This document shows, piece after piece, positions 1 to 7,117 of a stretch of DNA of 64,000 nucleotides. Position numbers and translations under genes: made by a program. The stretch's first letter is position 1; every line of letters begins with the position of its first letter. The notes beneath the pieces are model-generated. The model made no database searches. It saw nothing but the letters and a program-made list of their open reading frames with translations, and was not told the DNA's origin. This DNA comes from Streptomyces sp. A0958 (GTDB taxonomy: Bacteria > Actinomycetota > Actinomycetes > Streptomycetales > Streptomycetaceae): contig NZ_SSBK01000001.1 of assembly GCF_004795035.1 (NCBI RefSeq), positions 186,001 to 250,000 on the forward strand. Direction: 5' to 3'.

Positions 1-1
1 G

Positions 2-607
2 CTCACCTCGGCGGCCCTGATCGGCTGCGGGGTGCTGACGGGGGTCGGAGCCGTACTGAACAGGGCGAAGGTCGACCGGGGCGAGAGCGTCCTCGTGATC
101 GGGACGGGCGGGATCGGGCTCAACGTGATCCAGGGTGCGCGGCTCGCCGGTGCGCTGACGATCGTCGCGGTGGACTCGAACCCGGACAAGGAGGCCGTGG
201 CCCGCCGGTTCGGCGCCACGCACTTCCTGACGTCGGCCGAGGGCGTCAGGGACATCCTGCCGGACGGCGTCGACCACGCCTTCGAGTGCGTCGGCCGTAC
301 CGAGCTGATCCGTACGGCGATCGACCTGCTCGACCGGCACGGCCAGGCCGTCCTGCTGGGCGTACCGGCGGCGACGGCCGAGGCGTCGTTCCTCGTGTCC
401 TCGCTGTACCTGGACAAGTCGATCCTCGGCTGCCGCTACGGCTCCTCGCGCCCGCAGCGGGACATCGCCCTGTACGCGGACCTGTACCGGGAGGGCCGGC
501 TACTGCTCGACGAACTGGTCACCGCCACCTATCCGGTGGAGGACTTCGCCGAGGCGGTGGACGACGCGCACCACGGGCGGGTGGCCCGGGGCGTGCTGGT
601 GTTCTGA
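2..607 (+). CDS. Zinc-type alcohol dehydrogenase, C-terminal part (cut by window start)
   Basis: The reading frame is open from base 2, so the N-terminal catalytic domain lies outside the window. What remains is the Rossmann NAD(P)-binding half. It has the dinucleotide loop GTGGIG, then an acidic residue at the end of the next strand (VAVDSN) that favours NAD over NADP. The later residues AFECVGRTELI and LLGVPA are typical of class III or aryl-alcohol type Zn-dependent dehydrogenases. The protein would be a cytoplasmic MDR-superfamily oxidoreductase acting on an alcohol or aldehyde. The substrate cannot be told from this half. It converges on the GlxA-type regulator with only 25 bp between stop codons. 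Confidence 0.85.
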   Translation, partial: LTSAALIGCGVLTGVGAVLNRAKVDRGESVLVIGTGGIGLNVIQGARLAGALTIVAVDSNPDKEAVARRFGATHFLTSAEGVRDILPDGVDHAFECVGRTELIRTAIDLLDRHGQAVLLGVPAATAEASFLVSSLYLDKSILGCRYGSSRPQRDIALYADLYREGRLLLDELVTATYPVEDFAEAVDDAHHGRVARGVLVF

Positions 608-632
608 CGCCGGCGTCCCGAGGAGGCCCGGC

Positions 633-1625
633 TCACGCCCGGTTGCCCGCCGCCGAGCGGAACGTCCGCCGGTAGACCGTGGGGGAGACCCCCAGCGCCG
701 CCTGCAGGTGCTGCCGCAACGACGTGGAGGTGCCGAAGCCGGCGTCCCGCGCCACCTGGTCGATCGACAGGTCGGTGGACTCCAGCAGCCGGCGCGCCAG
801 CTCGACCCGCTGCTGGGTCAGCCACTGCACGGGGCTGACGCCGACCTCCTCGCGGAAGCGCCGGGTGAACGTCCGTACGCTCATCGACTCCTGCTGGGCC
901 ATGTCCCGCAGCAGGATCGGCCGTTCCAGCCGGCCCAGCGCCCAGGCCCGTGCGGTGGTCGTCGTGGCGAACTGCGTGTCGGGGACGGGCCGCTGGATGT
1001 ACTGCGCCTGGCCGCCGTCGCGGTGCGGCGGTACGACCGTGCGCCGGGCGACGTCGTTGGCGACGGCGGTGCCGTGGTCGCGGCGCACCATGTGCAGGCA
1101 CAGGTCGATCCCGGCGGCGACCCCGGCGGAGGTCAGGACGTCGCCGTCGTCGATGAACAGGACGTCGGGGTCGACCCGGACGGCGGGAAAGAGCTGCTGG
1201 AAGTGGTCGGCGGAGGCCCAGTGCGTGGTGGCGGGGCGCCCGTCGAGGTAGCCGGCGGCGGCCAGGACGTAGCTGCCGGTGCAGATGGACACCATCCGGG
1301 TGCCGGGCCGGACGTACGCGAACGCGGCGGCCAGCTCGTCGGTCAGCCGGCCCTCGGAGTGGACGGGCCCCAGCTCGTAACTGGCCGGGACGACGACCGT
1401 ATCGGCCGTGGCGAGGGCTTCGGGCCCGTTCCCGACGGTGATCGTGAAGTCCGCGTCGGTACGGACGGGGCCGGGCGGGCGGACCGAGCAGGTCACGACG
1501 TCGTACAGCTTCCGGCTCCGGTCCAGCGGCTCGGCACCGCGTGCGAGCCCGAATATCCGTTGGGGAATGCCCAGTTCGAAGGGGAGCAGCCCGTCGAGGG
1601 CGAGAACGACGACCCGGTGCGGCAC
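633..1625 (-). CDS. GlxA-type AraC family regulator (DJ-1/PfpI domain plus HTH)
   Basis: 330 aa with the GTG at 1625 as start; GGGAG lies about 8 nt upstream. Residues about 4-180 form a DJ-1/PfpI (class I glutamine amidotransferase-like) domain beginning VVVLALDGLLPFELG, with a nucleophile-elbow-like ICTGSYVLAAAG segment. Residues about 220-325 are a double helix-turn-helix AraC domain (QESMSVRTFTRRF and a second HTH DQVARDAGFGTSTSLRQH). Such proteins sense a small molecule and activate or repress neighbouring genes. It is divergent from an MFS exporter 58 bp away, which is its most likely target. The open frame continues far upstream, but that extension is antisense to the exporter and is rejected. 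Confidence 0.88.
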   Translation of the reverse strand: MPHRVVVLALDGLLPFELGIPQRIFGLARGAEPLDRSRKLYDVVTCSVRPPGPVRTDADFTITVGNGPEALATADTVVVPASYELGPVHSEGRLTDELAAAFAYVRPGTRMVSICTGSYVLAAAGYLDGRPATTHWASADHFQQLFPAVRVDPDVLFIDDGDVLTSAGVAAGIDLCLHMVRRDHGTAVANDVARRTVVPPHRDGGQAQYIQRPVPDTQFATTTTARAWALGRLERPILLRDMAQQESMSVRTFTRRFREEVGVSPVQWLTQQRVELARRLLESTDLSIDQVARDAGFGTSTSLRQHLQAALGVSPTVYRRTFRSAAGNRA

Positions 1626-1683
1626 AATGTGACTCCCTGCCGGCCTAGCTGGTGTAGACCATAAGCTGATACATGTCATCGGT

Positions 1684-2985
1684 GTGAAGGAAAAGTCAGC
1701 AGACTCCGTGTGCATTCCCGCCACGGACCACGAGCACGCCCCGGGCGGTCCGTCCCCCCTCGCGTCCCCTCTCCCACCCCTGTTCCCGGAGGGCCGGCGG
1801 CTCTGGAACCGTAACTTCCGGCTGTTCTTCGTCGCCCGGACCGCGGCGCTCTTCGGTGACGGGATGATCCCCGTGGCCCTCACCGCGGGTCTGCTCGGGG
1901 CCGGACGGCCGCATTCGGCGGTCGGGTACGCCCTGGCGGCCTGGATGGGCCCGCTCGCGCTGTTCGTGCTCTTCGGCGGTGTCCTCGCGGACCGGTTCAC
2001 CCCGCGCCGGATGATGATCATCGCGGACTCGCTGCGGCTGGTCGGCGCCTCCGTGCTCGCCGTCTCGTTCGCCACCGGCAACCCGCCGCTGTGGGCGGTG
2101 TACGCGCTGAGCGCGGTGGCCGGGGTCGGGGCGGCGCTCTTCCAGCCGGGCGTGGCGTCCACCGTGCCGAGGGTGGCGTCGGACGTCCAGCGCGCCAACG
2201 CCGTACTGCGGGTCTCCGAGGCGCTGATGACCATGGCGGGACCGGCCTTCGCGGGCGTGCTCGTCGGCCTGGCGAGCGCCGGGGCGGTCTACGCGGCCAA
2301 CGCCTCCACGTTCCTGGTCTCCGGGGCCTGCCTCTTCCTGCTGCGCCTGGCCCCGGCCCCCTCGGACGAGGCGCCACACGGCTCGTTCGTCGCGGAACTG
2401 GTCGACGGCTGGCGGGAGTTCACCGCGCGCAGCTGGCTCTGGGGCGTGATAGCGGTCTGGACGGTGTACGGCTTCGCCGTGCTCGGCCCGATGCTTCCGC
2501 TCACCGCCGTCGAGGTCACCGAGGCGCACGGCTCGGGGACGTACGGCGCGATGATGGCGGTGAACGGCGCGGGCAGTGTCGTGGGCGGCCTGCTCGCGCT
2601 GCGCCTGCGCCCGCGCAGGCCCCTGGCGGCGGGCGCCGTCGCGCTGACCGGCGTCTGCGGGAACCTGATCGTGCTGGGCCTCGGGCTGCCCGTACCGGCC
2701 CTGGGGGCGGGGCAGTTCGTGGCGGGCGCGGCGTCCGCGTTCTGGCTGGTGATGTGGTCGACCACGGTCCAGACGCACGTACCGCCCCAGGCGCTGAACC
2801 GGCTGCACGCCTACGACGTGGCGGGCTCCCTGTTGATGCTGGCGGCGGGCCGGGCGCTCGCGGGGCCGGTAGCGGACCGGCTGGGCACGGCGGAGGTGCT
2901 GCTCGCCGGGGCGGTGATCAACATGCTGGCGGTGGGCGTCCTGCTGGCGGCCCGCCCGGTGCGCCGCCTGGAACGGATCGGCTGA
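1684..2985 (+). CDS. MFS transporter, probable drug exporter
   Basis: 433 aa starting at a GTG. After a hydrophilic leader of about 45 residues the protein enters the first membrane helix (NFRLFFVARTAALFGDGM). About 12 hydrophobic segments follow. The MFS loop 2-3 signature appears as GGVLADRFTPRRMMI. The architecture matches the MFS_3/enterobactin-exporter-like group of exporters (two 6-helix halves). Its divergent neighbour is a GlxA-type AraC regulator, suggesting inducible export of a toxic or signal compound. The substrate is unknown. Confidence 0.87.
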   Translation: MKEKSADSVCIPATDHEHAPGGPSPLASPLPPLFPEGRRLWNRNFRLFFVARTAALFGDGMIPVALTAGLLGAGRPHSAVGYALAAWMGPLALFVLFGGVLADRFTPRRMMIIADSLRLVGASVLAVSFATGNPPLWAVYALSAVAGVGAALFQPGVASTVPRVASDVQRANAVLRVSEALMTMAGPAFAGVLVGLASAGAVYAANASTFLVSGACLFLLRLAPAPSDEAPHGSFVAELVDGWREFTARSWLWGVIAVWTVYGFAVLGPMLPLTAVEVTEAHGSGTYGAMMAVNGAGSVVGGLLALRLRPRRPLAAGAVALTGVCGNLIVLGLGLPVPALGAGQFVAGAASAFWLVMWSTTVQTHVPPQALNRLHAYDVAGSLLMLAAGRALAGPVADRLGTAEVLLAGAVINMLAVGVLLAARPVRRLERIG

Positions 2986-3079
2986 CCGGGCCCCGGCGGG
3001 ACGGGCGTGGCCCGATCCTTGCGAACCGTGTCCCCCGGGCCACTCGTGAGGAGAGGGACCGCGACCGGATGCTGGGCGC

Positions 3080-4399
3080 GTGAATCCGACAACCGAGAGC
3101 GCCGTCCCCGTCGCCCCGCTGCCGAACACCCCCGACGCGCCCCGCCGGCGGCGTGTCCACCGGGCGTGGATCGTCGCCGCCGTCACCTTCGTGACGATCA
3201 TCGGCGGCGCCGCCTTCAACTCCCTGCCCGGGCTGCTCTTCGACCCCCTCCAGGACGACTTCGGCTGGTCGCGCGGTCAGATCGGGCTCGCCGTCTCCAT
3301 CGACATGGCGCTGTACGGCCTCACCGCGCCGTTCGCCGCCGCGCTGATGGACCGGTTCGGCATCCGCCGGGTGGTGGCCGTGGCGCTGAGCGCGGTCGCG
3401 GCCGGGGCGCTGGCGAGCGTGTGGATGACGGCCGCCTGGCAGCTGATGCTCTACTGGGGCGTCCTCGTCGGGCTCGGCACCGGTTCGATGGCGATGGCCT
3501 TCTCCGCGACGGTCACCAACCGCTGGTTCGTCGCCCGCCGCGGCCTGGTCACCGGCGTCCTCACCGCCGCCGGCGCCTCGGGCCAGCTGGTCTTCCTGCC
3601 GCTGTGCGCCTGGATCGTGGACCGGCACGGCTGGCGCCCGGCCTCGGTGACCGTCGCCCTGGCCGCCCTCGTCGTGGTCCCGTTCGTCTGGCTCCTGATG
3701 CGCGACCACCCGGCCGACGTGGGGCTCGCCCCGTACGGCGGGGAGTACGTGGAGAAGCCCGCGCCCGCGCGCGGGGCGGCGGCCCGGACCGTACGGGTCC
3801 TGTTCGATGCGGCCCGCACGGGACCGTTCTGGCTGCTGGCCGGGTCCTTCGCGATCTGCGGCGCCTCCACCAACGGCCTGATCCGCACGCACTTCGTGCC
3901 CTCGGCGCACGACCACCACATGCCCATCACCGCCGCCGCCTCGCTGCTCGCGGTCATCGGGATCTTCGACATCATCGGCACGGTCTTCTCGGGCTGGCTC
4001 ACCGACCGCTTCGACGCCCGCCGGCTGCTGGCGGTCTACTACGCGCTGCGCGGCGTCTCGCTCCTCTTCCTGCCGCTCCTGATGCAGGCGACCGTCGAGC
4101 CGCCGATGGTCTTCTTCATCGTCTTCTACGGCCTGGACTGGGTCGCCACGGTCCCGCCGACCCTCGCCCTGTGCCGGGAGCAGTACGGGGAGGACAGCGC
4201 GATCGTCTTCGGCTGGGTCCTGGCCGCGCACCAGGTGGGCGCGGCACTGGTCGCGTTCCTCGGCGGTGTGGCGCGCGACTACTTCGGTACGTACGACGTG
4301 GTCTGGTACGCGGCCGGGGCGCTGTGCGCGGCGGCGGCGCTGATGGTGCTGGTGATCCGCCGGGCCGGGGAGCCGGTGAAGGCCGCGCTCGTGGCGTGA
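3080..4399 (+). CDS. MFS carrier, oxalate/formate antiporter-like
   Basis: 439 aa, 12 predicted membrane helices starting at HRAWIVAAVTFVTIIGG. The stretch DDFGWSRGQIGLAVSI is the characteristic helix 1-2 segment of the monocarboxylate/oxalate-formate antiporter branch of MFS. A DRFGIRR loop lies between helices 2 and 3. The start is a GTG. A four-codon ORF (Met-Leu-Gly-Ala, 3069-3083) sits directly upstream and its TGA overlaps the GTG, so initiation may be coupled to that mini-ORF; the GAGGAG at about 3048 is far from the GTG. The substrate is probably an organic anion, but this is family knowledge only. Confidence 0.85.
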   Translation: MNPTTESAVPVAPLPNTPDAPRRRRVHRAWIVAAVTFVTIIGGAAFNSLPGLLFDPLQDDFGWSRGQIGLAVSIDMALYGLTAPFAAALMDRFGIRRVVAVALSAVAAGALASVWMTAAWQLMLYWGVLVGLGTGSMAMAFSATVTNRWFVARRGLVTGVLTAAGASGQLVFLPLCAWIVDRHGWRPASVTVALAALVVVPFVWLLMRDHPADVGLAPYGGEYVEKPAPARGAAARTVRVLFDAARTGPFWLLAGSFAICGASTNGLIRTHFVPSAHDHHMPITAAASLLAVIGIFDIIGTVFSGWLTDRFDARRLLAVYYALRGVSLLFLPLLMQATVEPPMVFFIVFYGLDWVATVPPTLALCREQYGEDSAIVFGWVLAAHQVGAALVAFLGGVARDYFGTYDVVWYAAGALCAAAALMVLVIRRAGEPVKAALVA

Positions 4400-4404
4400 G
4401 CGGT

Positions 4405-5037
4405 TCAGCCGTCGAAGCGCCCGAACGTCCCCCGGTGGAAGAGCAGGGGCCCGGCCCCCTCGCCCTCGGCCGCCGCGCCCAGGGCCTCCACCCGGCCGAC
4501 CACGATGAGGTGGTCGCCGCCGGTGTGAACGGCCTGGACGCGGCAGTCGACCCAGGCGGGCACGGAGTCCAGCAGCGGCGAACCGGTCGCCGGGGCGGAG
4601 GTGTACCCGACCCCGGCGAACTTGTCGGCCCCGCTGACCGCGAACCCCCGGCACAGCGCGCCCTGGTCCGCGCCCAGGATGTTGACGCAGAACGCCCCGG
4701 CGCGGGCGATGCGCGGCCAGGTCGTCGACGTACGGGCGACCATGAACGCCACCAGCGGCGGGTCGAGCGAGAGCGAGGCGAACGACTGGCAGGCGAAGCC
4801 GGCCGGCCCGCCGGGGGCGCCTGGATCGTGGGCCGTGACGATGGTGACCCCGCTGGCGAAGTGGCCGAGGACCCGGCGGAATTCGCCCGTATCGACCGGC
4901 GGCCGCTCGTCGGCGGCGACGGCCCGCAGATCGGGGCGCGGCAGCGGATCGACCGGCACCGGTGCGGCGGCGGCCGTCGCGGCGCCGGTGGACCTGAGGT
5001 AGCGGACGGCGGTTGCGGCCATGCCTGCGTGTCCCAT
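4405..5037 (-). CDS. Flavin reductase domain protein (NAD(P)H:flavin oxidoreductase)
   Basis: 210 aa from the ATG at 5037, chosen because GGGAGG sits 5 nt upstream; ATGs at 5049 and 5022 are alternatives. The body is a flavin-reductase-like FMN-binding split barrel: FASGVTIVTAHD, then GFACQSFASLSLDPPLVAF, then FCVNILG and FHRGTFGRFDG at the C-terminus. Members such as HsaB and HpaC reduce FMN or FAD for two-component monooxygenases. No partner oxygenase is adjacent. A perfect copy of the CTGACG-n3-CGTCAG operator lies at 5055-5069 immediately upstream, placing it in the inferred lipid regulon. It converges on the MFS carrier with 5 bp between stops. Confidence 0.85.
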   Translation of the reverse strand: MGHAGMAATAVRYLRSTGAATAAAAPVPVDPLPRPDLRAVAADERPPVDTGEFRRVLGHFASGVTIVTAHDPGAPGGPAGFACQSFASLSLDPPLVAFMVARTSTTWPRIARAGAFCVNILGADQGALCRGFAVSGADKFAGVGYTSAPATGSPLLDSVPAWVDCRVQAVHTGGDHLIVVGRVEALGAAAEGEGAGPLLFHRGTFGRFDG

Positions 5038-5054
5038 CACGCCTCCCATTGGAG

Positions 5055-5069
5055 CTGACGAGTCGTCAG
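5055..5069. promoter_or_regulatory. Putative operator CTGACGAGTCGTCAG
   Basis: A perfect 6-3-6 inverted repeat just upstream of the flavin reductase. The same arms (CTGACG/CGTCAG) recur at seven other promoter-proximal places in the window. The size and symmetry fit a TetR-family dimer site. Binding by the TetR encoded at 54586-55233 is inferred. Confidence 0.6.
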
Positions 5070-5158
5070 ATCGGAAGGGGTGGAGCGGAACCGTTTCGGT
5101 GCCCCCGCGCCGGGCGTGAGGCGGCCCGGGTGAGAATGCCCGGTGGAGGGGGGCTCAC

Positions 5159-6136
5159 ATGGCCGGGAACGCCGCGTGGGACACGCGGAAACCGTGGGGG
5201 GCGCGTGAACGTGCCGATGCGCCGTCCGGCCCGCCGCCCGTGTGGTCCGGCCGGTCGATCCTGGCCGGTGCGGCCGCGCTGTTCATGGGCGCGCTGGTCG
5301 GCGCCGAGGTCGGCGGCTTCGCGGAACTCACCGCCGAGGCCCCCGCACCGGCGGACGGCCCCGGGGGAAGCCTGCTCCTCCTGCCGCTACTGGTGTGCTT
5401 CGGCGGTCCGGCCGCGCTGTGGGGGAGCCTGACGGTGGTGCTGCCCGTGGTGTGGGTGGCCCGCTGGGCGAGTGGCCGGCTGACCGGGCGGGACGCCTGG
5501 TGGTGGGTGCCGGTCGTCGCCGGGGTGCTGGTGAGCGTGGTCGTGGCCGTCATCGGCACCGTCCGGCATGTGGGGCCCGGCCCGCTGACGCTGATCCTGC
5601 TGACGGGCGCGGTGCTGCTCGCGGGGGCCGCCCTGCTCGCCCGGGACGCCGCGCTGCACGGGGGGCGGCTCCTGCGCGCCCTCGGCTACGGCGCGCTGGC
5701 GATGGTGGCCGTGTTCGGCATCGGGGCGGCCGCGTTCGGGGCCGGGCTGTTCACCGAGTACCGCCCGCCGAAGGTCGACGCCTCCCGGCTGGCCGGCGAC
5801 TGGACCGACGGGCGGGGCGGCACCCTGCGGCCGGCCGCCGACGGCACGGCCCGCGCCGAAGGGCTGACGGACCACGAGGCCGCGTACGAGGACGACGCGG
5901 ACGCCGACCTCGCCAAGTACCGCTGCACGGGCACGGGCACCTGGTCGTACGCACCCGGCGACTCCACCACCTGGGACCAGCGCGTACGGCTCAGCATCGA
6001 GGCATGCTCGTTCCATGAGCCCTACGGCCTCGGCGACCCCGAGGGCTGGCGGATCACCGGTACGCCCGAGCACCCCGAGCTGAACCGCGAGTACGGCGAC
6101 CTGGACGTACCGGGCTGGTACACGCTGACCCGGTGA
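5159..6136 (+). CDS. Polytopic membrane protein with C-terminal extracytoplasmic domain, unknown function
   Basis: 325 aa; GGAGGGG precedes the ATG by about 8 nt. Five hydrophobic segments occupy residues about 30-205 (ILAGAAALFMGALVGAE; LLLLPLLVCFGG through VVWVARW; WWVPVVAGVLVSVVVAVIG; LILLTGAVLLAGAALLA; YGALAMVAVFGIGAAAFGAG). The last about 110 residues are hydrophilic, with SRLAGDWTDGRGGTLRPAADGTARAEGL followed by Trp-rich segments and two Cys residues. This resembles actinobacterial small calycin-like extracytoplasmic domains, but I do not recognise the family with certainty. It converges on the enoyl-CoA hydratase. Confidence 0.75.
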   Translation: MAGNAAWDTRKPWGARERADAPSGPPPVWSGRSILAGAAALFMGALVGAEVGGFAELTAEAPAPADGPGGSLLLLPLLVCFGGPAALWGSLTVVLPVVWVARWASGRLTGRDAWWWVPVVAGVLVSVVVAVIGTVRHVGPGPLTLILLTGAVLLAGAALLARDAALHGGRLLRALGYGALAMVAVFGIGAAAFGAGLFTEYRPPKVDASRLAGDWTDGRGGTLRPAADGTARAEGLTDHEAAYEDDADADLAKYRCTGTGTWSYAPGDSTTWDQRVRLSIEACSFHEPYGLGDPEGWRITGTPEHPELNREYGDLDVPGWYTLTR

Positions 6137-6154
6137 GGGGGCCTTCAGGCCCCC
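6137..6154. terminator. Bidirectional hairpin between convergent genes
   Basis: GGGGGCC-TTCA-GGCCCCC forms a perfect 7-bp G+C stem directly after the stop of the membrane protein and overlapping the last codons of the convergent hydratase gene. There is no U-tract, which is usual for Streptomyces terminators. Confidence 0.5.
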
Positions 6155-6984
6155 CGGTACGTCGGCGTCCGCCGCTCCACGAAGCTCGCCACGCCCTCCT
6201 GGGCGTCGCTGGTGGTCATGTTGATCTCCTGGGCCATGGCCTCGGCGGCGAACGCCGTGGTGCGGTCGGTGTCCAGGGAGGCGTTGACGAGCTGCTTGGT
6301 GAGGGCGATCGAGCGGGTGGGGCCGGCGGCGAGCCGTTCGGCCCAGGCACGGGCGGTCGCGGCCAGCTCCTCGTCCGGGACGGTCCGGTTGACCAGGCCC
6401 AGGCGCTCCGCGTCGGCCGCCGGGAGCGCGTCGCCGAAGAACATCAGCTCCTTGGCACGCTGCGGCCCGACCAGCCGGGGCAGCAGATAGGCCCCGCCGC
6501 CGTCGGGTACGAGGCCCCTGCGTACGAACACCTCGATGAACTTCGCGGATTCGGCGGCCAGGACCAGATCGCAGGCGAACGCGAGATGGGCGCCGATGCC
6601 GGCCGCCGTGCCGTTGACCGCCGCCAGGACCGGTTTCTCGCAGTCCAGGACCGCCGCGACGAGCCGTTGCGCGCCGAGCCGGATCGTACGGGCCACATCG
6701 CCCGGCACCCGGTCGCCGGTGGCCGGGGCCCCGCGCAGGTCGGCGCCCGCGCAGAAGCCGCGGCCGGTGGCGGTGAGGACGACGGCCCGGACGGCGGGGT
6801 CGGCGGAGGCGTCCGCGAGCAGCGCGATGACGCGTTCGCGCTGGTCCCAGGTGAGGGCGTTCATCGCCTCGGGGCGGTTGAGCGTGATCCACGAGACCCC
6901 GTTGTCAGTGGCGTGGAGTATCAATGAGTCAGGCGGCCCGGACGGGCCGGCGCGGCCGGTGGTGTCTTCGGGGGAGGACGACAT
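6145..6984 (-). CDS. Enoyl-CoA hydratase/isomerase family protein
   Basis: 279 aa from the ATG at 6984, preceded by AGGAGC at 6 nt. Crotonase fold markers are present in order: ITLNRPEAMNALTW, then the oxyanion-hole region GRGFCAGADLRG, then AVNGTAAGIGAHLAFACDLVLA. The segment RRGLVPDGGGAYLLPRLVG places the first catalytic acid position as Asp rather than Glu, so isomerase rather than classical hydratase chemistry is possible. It probably acts on a 2-enoyl-CoA or ring-CoA intermediate. It lies between a membrane protein and the NDP-forming acyl-CoA synthetase transcribed in the same direction 133 bp upstream. Confidence 0.9.
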   Translation of the reverse strand: MSSSPEDTTGRAGPSGPPDSLILHATDNGVSWITLNRPEAMNALTWDQRERVIALLADASADPAVRAVVLTATGRGFCAGADLRGAPATGDRVPGDVARTIRLGAQRLVAAVLDCEKPVLAAVNGTAAGIGAHLAFACDLVLAAESAKFIEVFVRRGLVPDGGGAYLLPRLVGPQRAKELMFFGDALPAADAERLGLVNRTVPDEELAATARAWAERLAAGPTRSIALTKQLVNASLDTDRTTAFAAEAMAQEINMTTSDAQEGVASFVERRTPTYRGA

Positions 6985-7018
6985 GAGACAGCTCCTGAGC
7001 AGGTGGGACGGGCTCATC

Positions 7019-7050
7019 CAGCCCGTCCGGCGTTCGAGGACGGAAGCCCG
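7019..7050. repeat. Dispersed intergenic repeat, single copy
   Basis: The segment beginning CAGCCCGTCCGGCG and ending GAGGACGGAAGCCCG matches the core of the tandem array at 58935-59218, with a C for T in the middle. It sits in the gap between the hydratase and the acyl-CoA synthetase. This element is commonly seen between Streptomyces genes; its function is unknown. Confidence 0.65.
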
Positions 7051-7117
7051 CGCCCCGGACCGGGGCGACAGGCCGAGGGCCCCGCGCCCCGGACCGGGTG
7101 CGGGCGAGCACGCCCGG

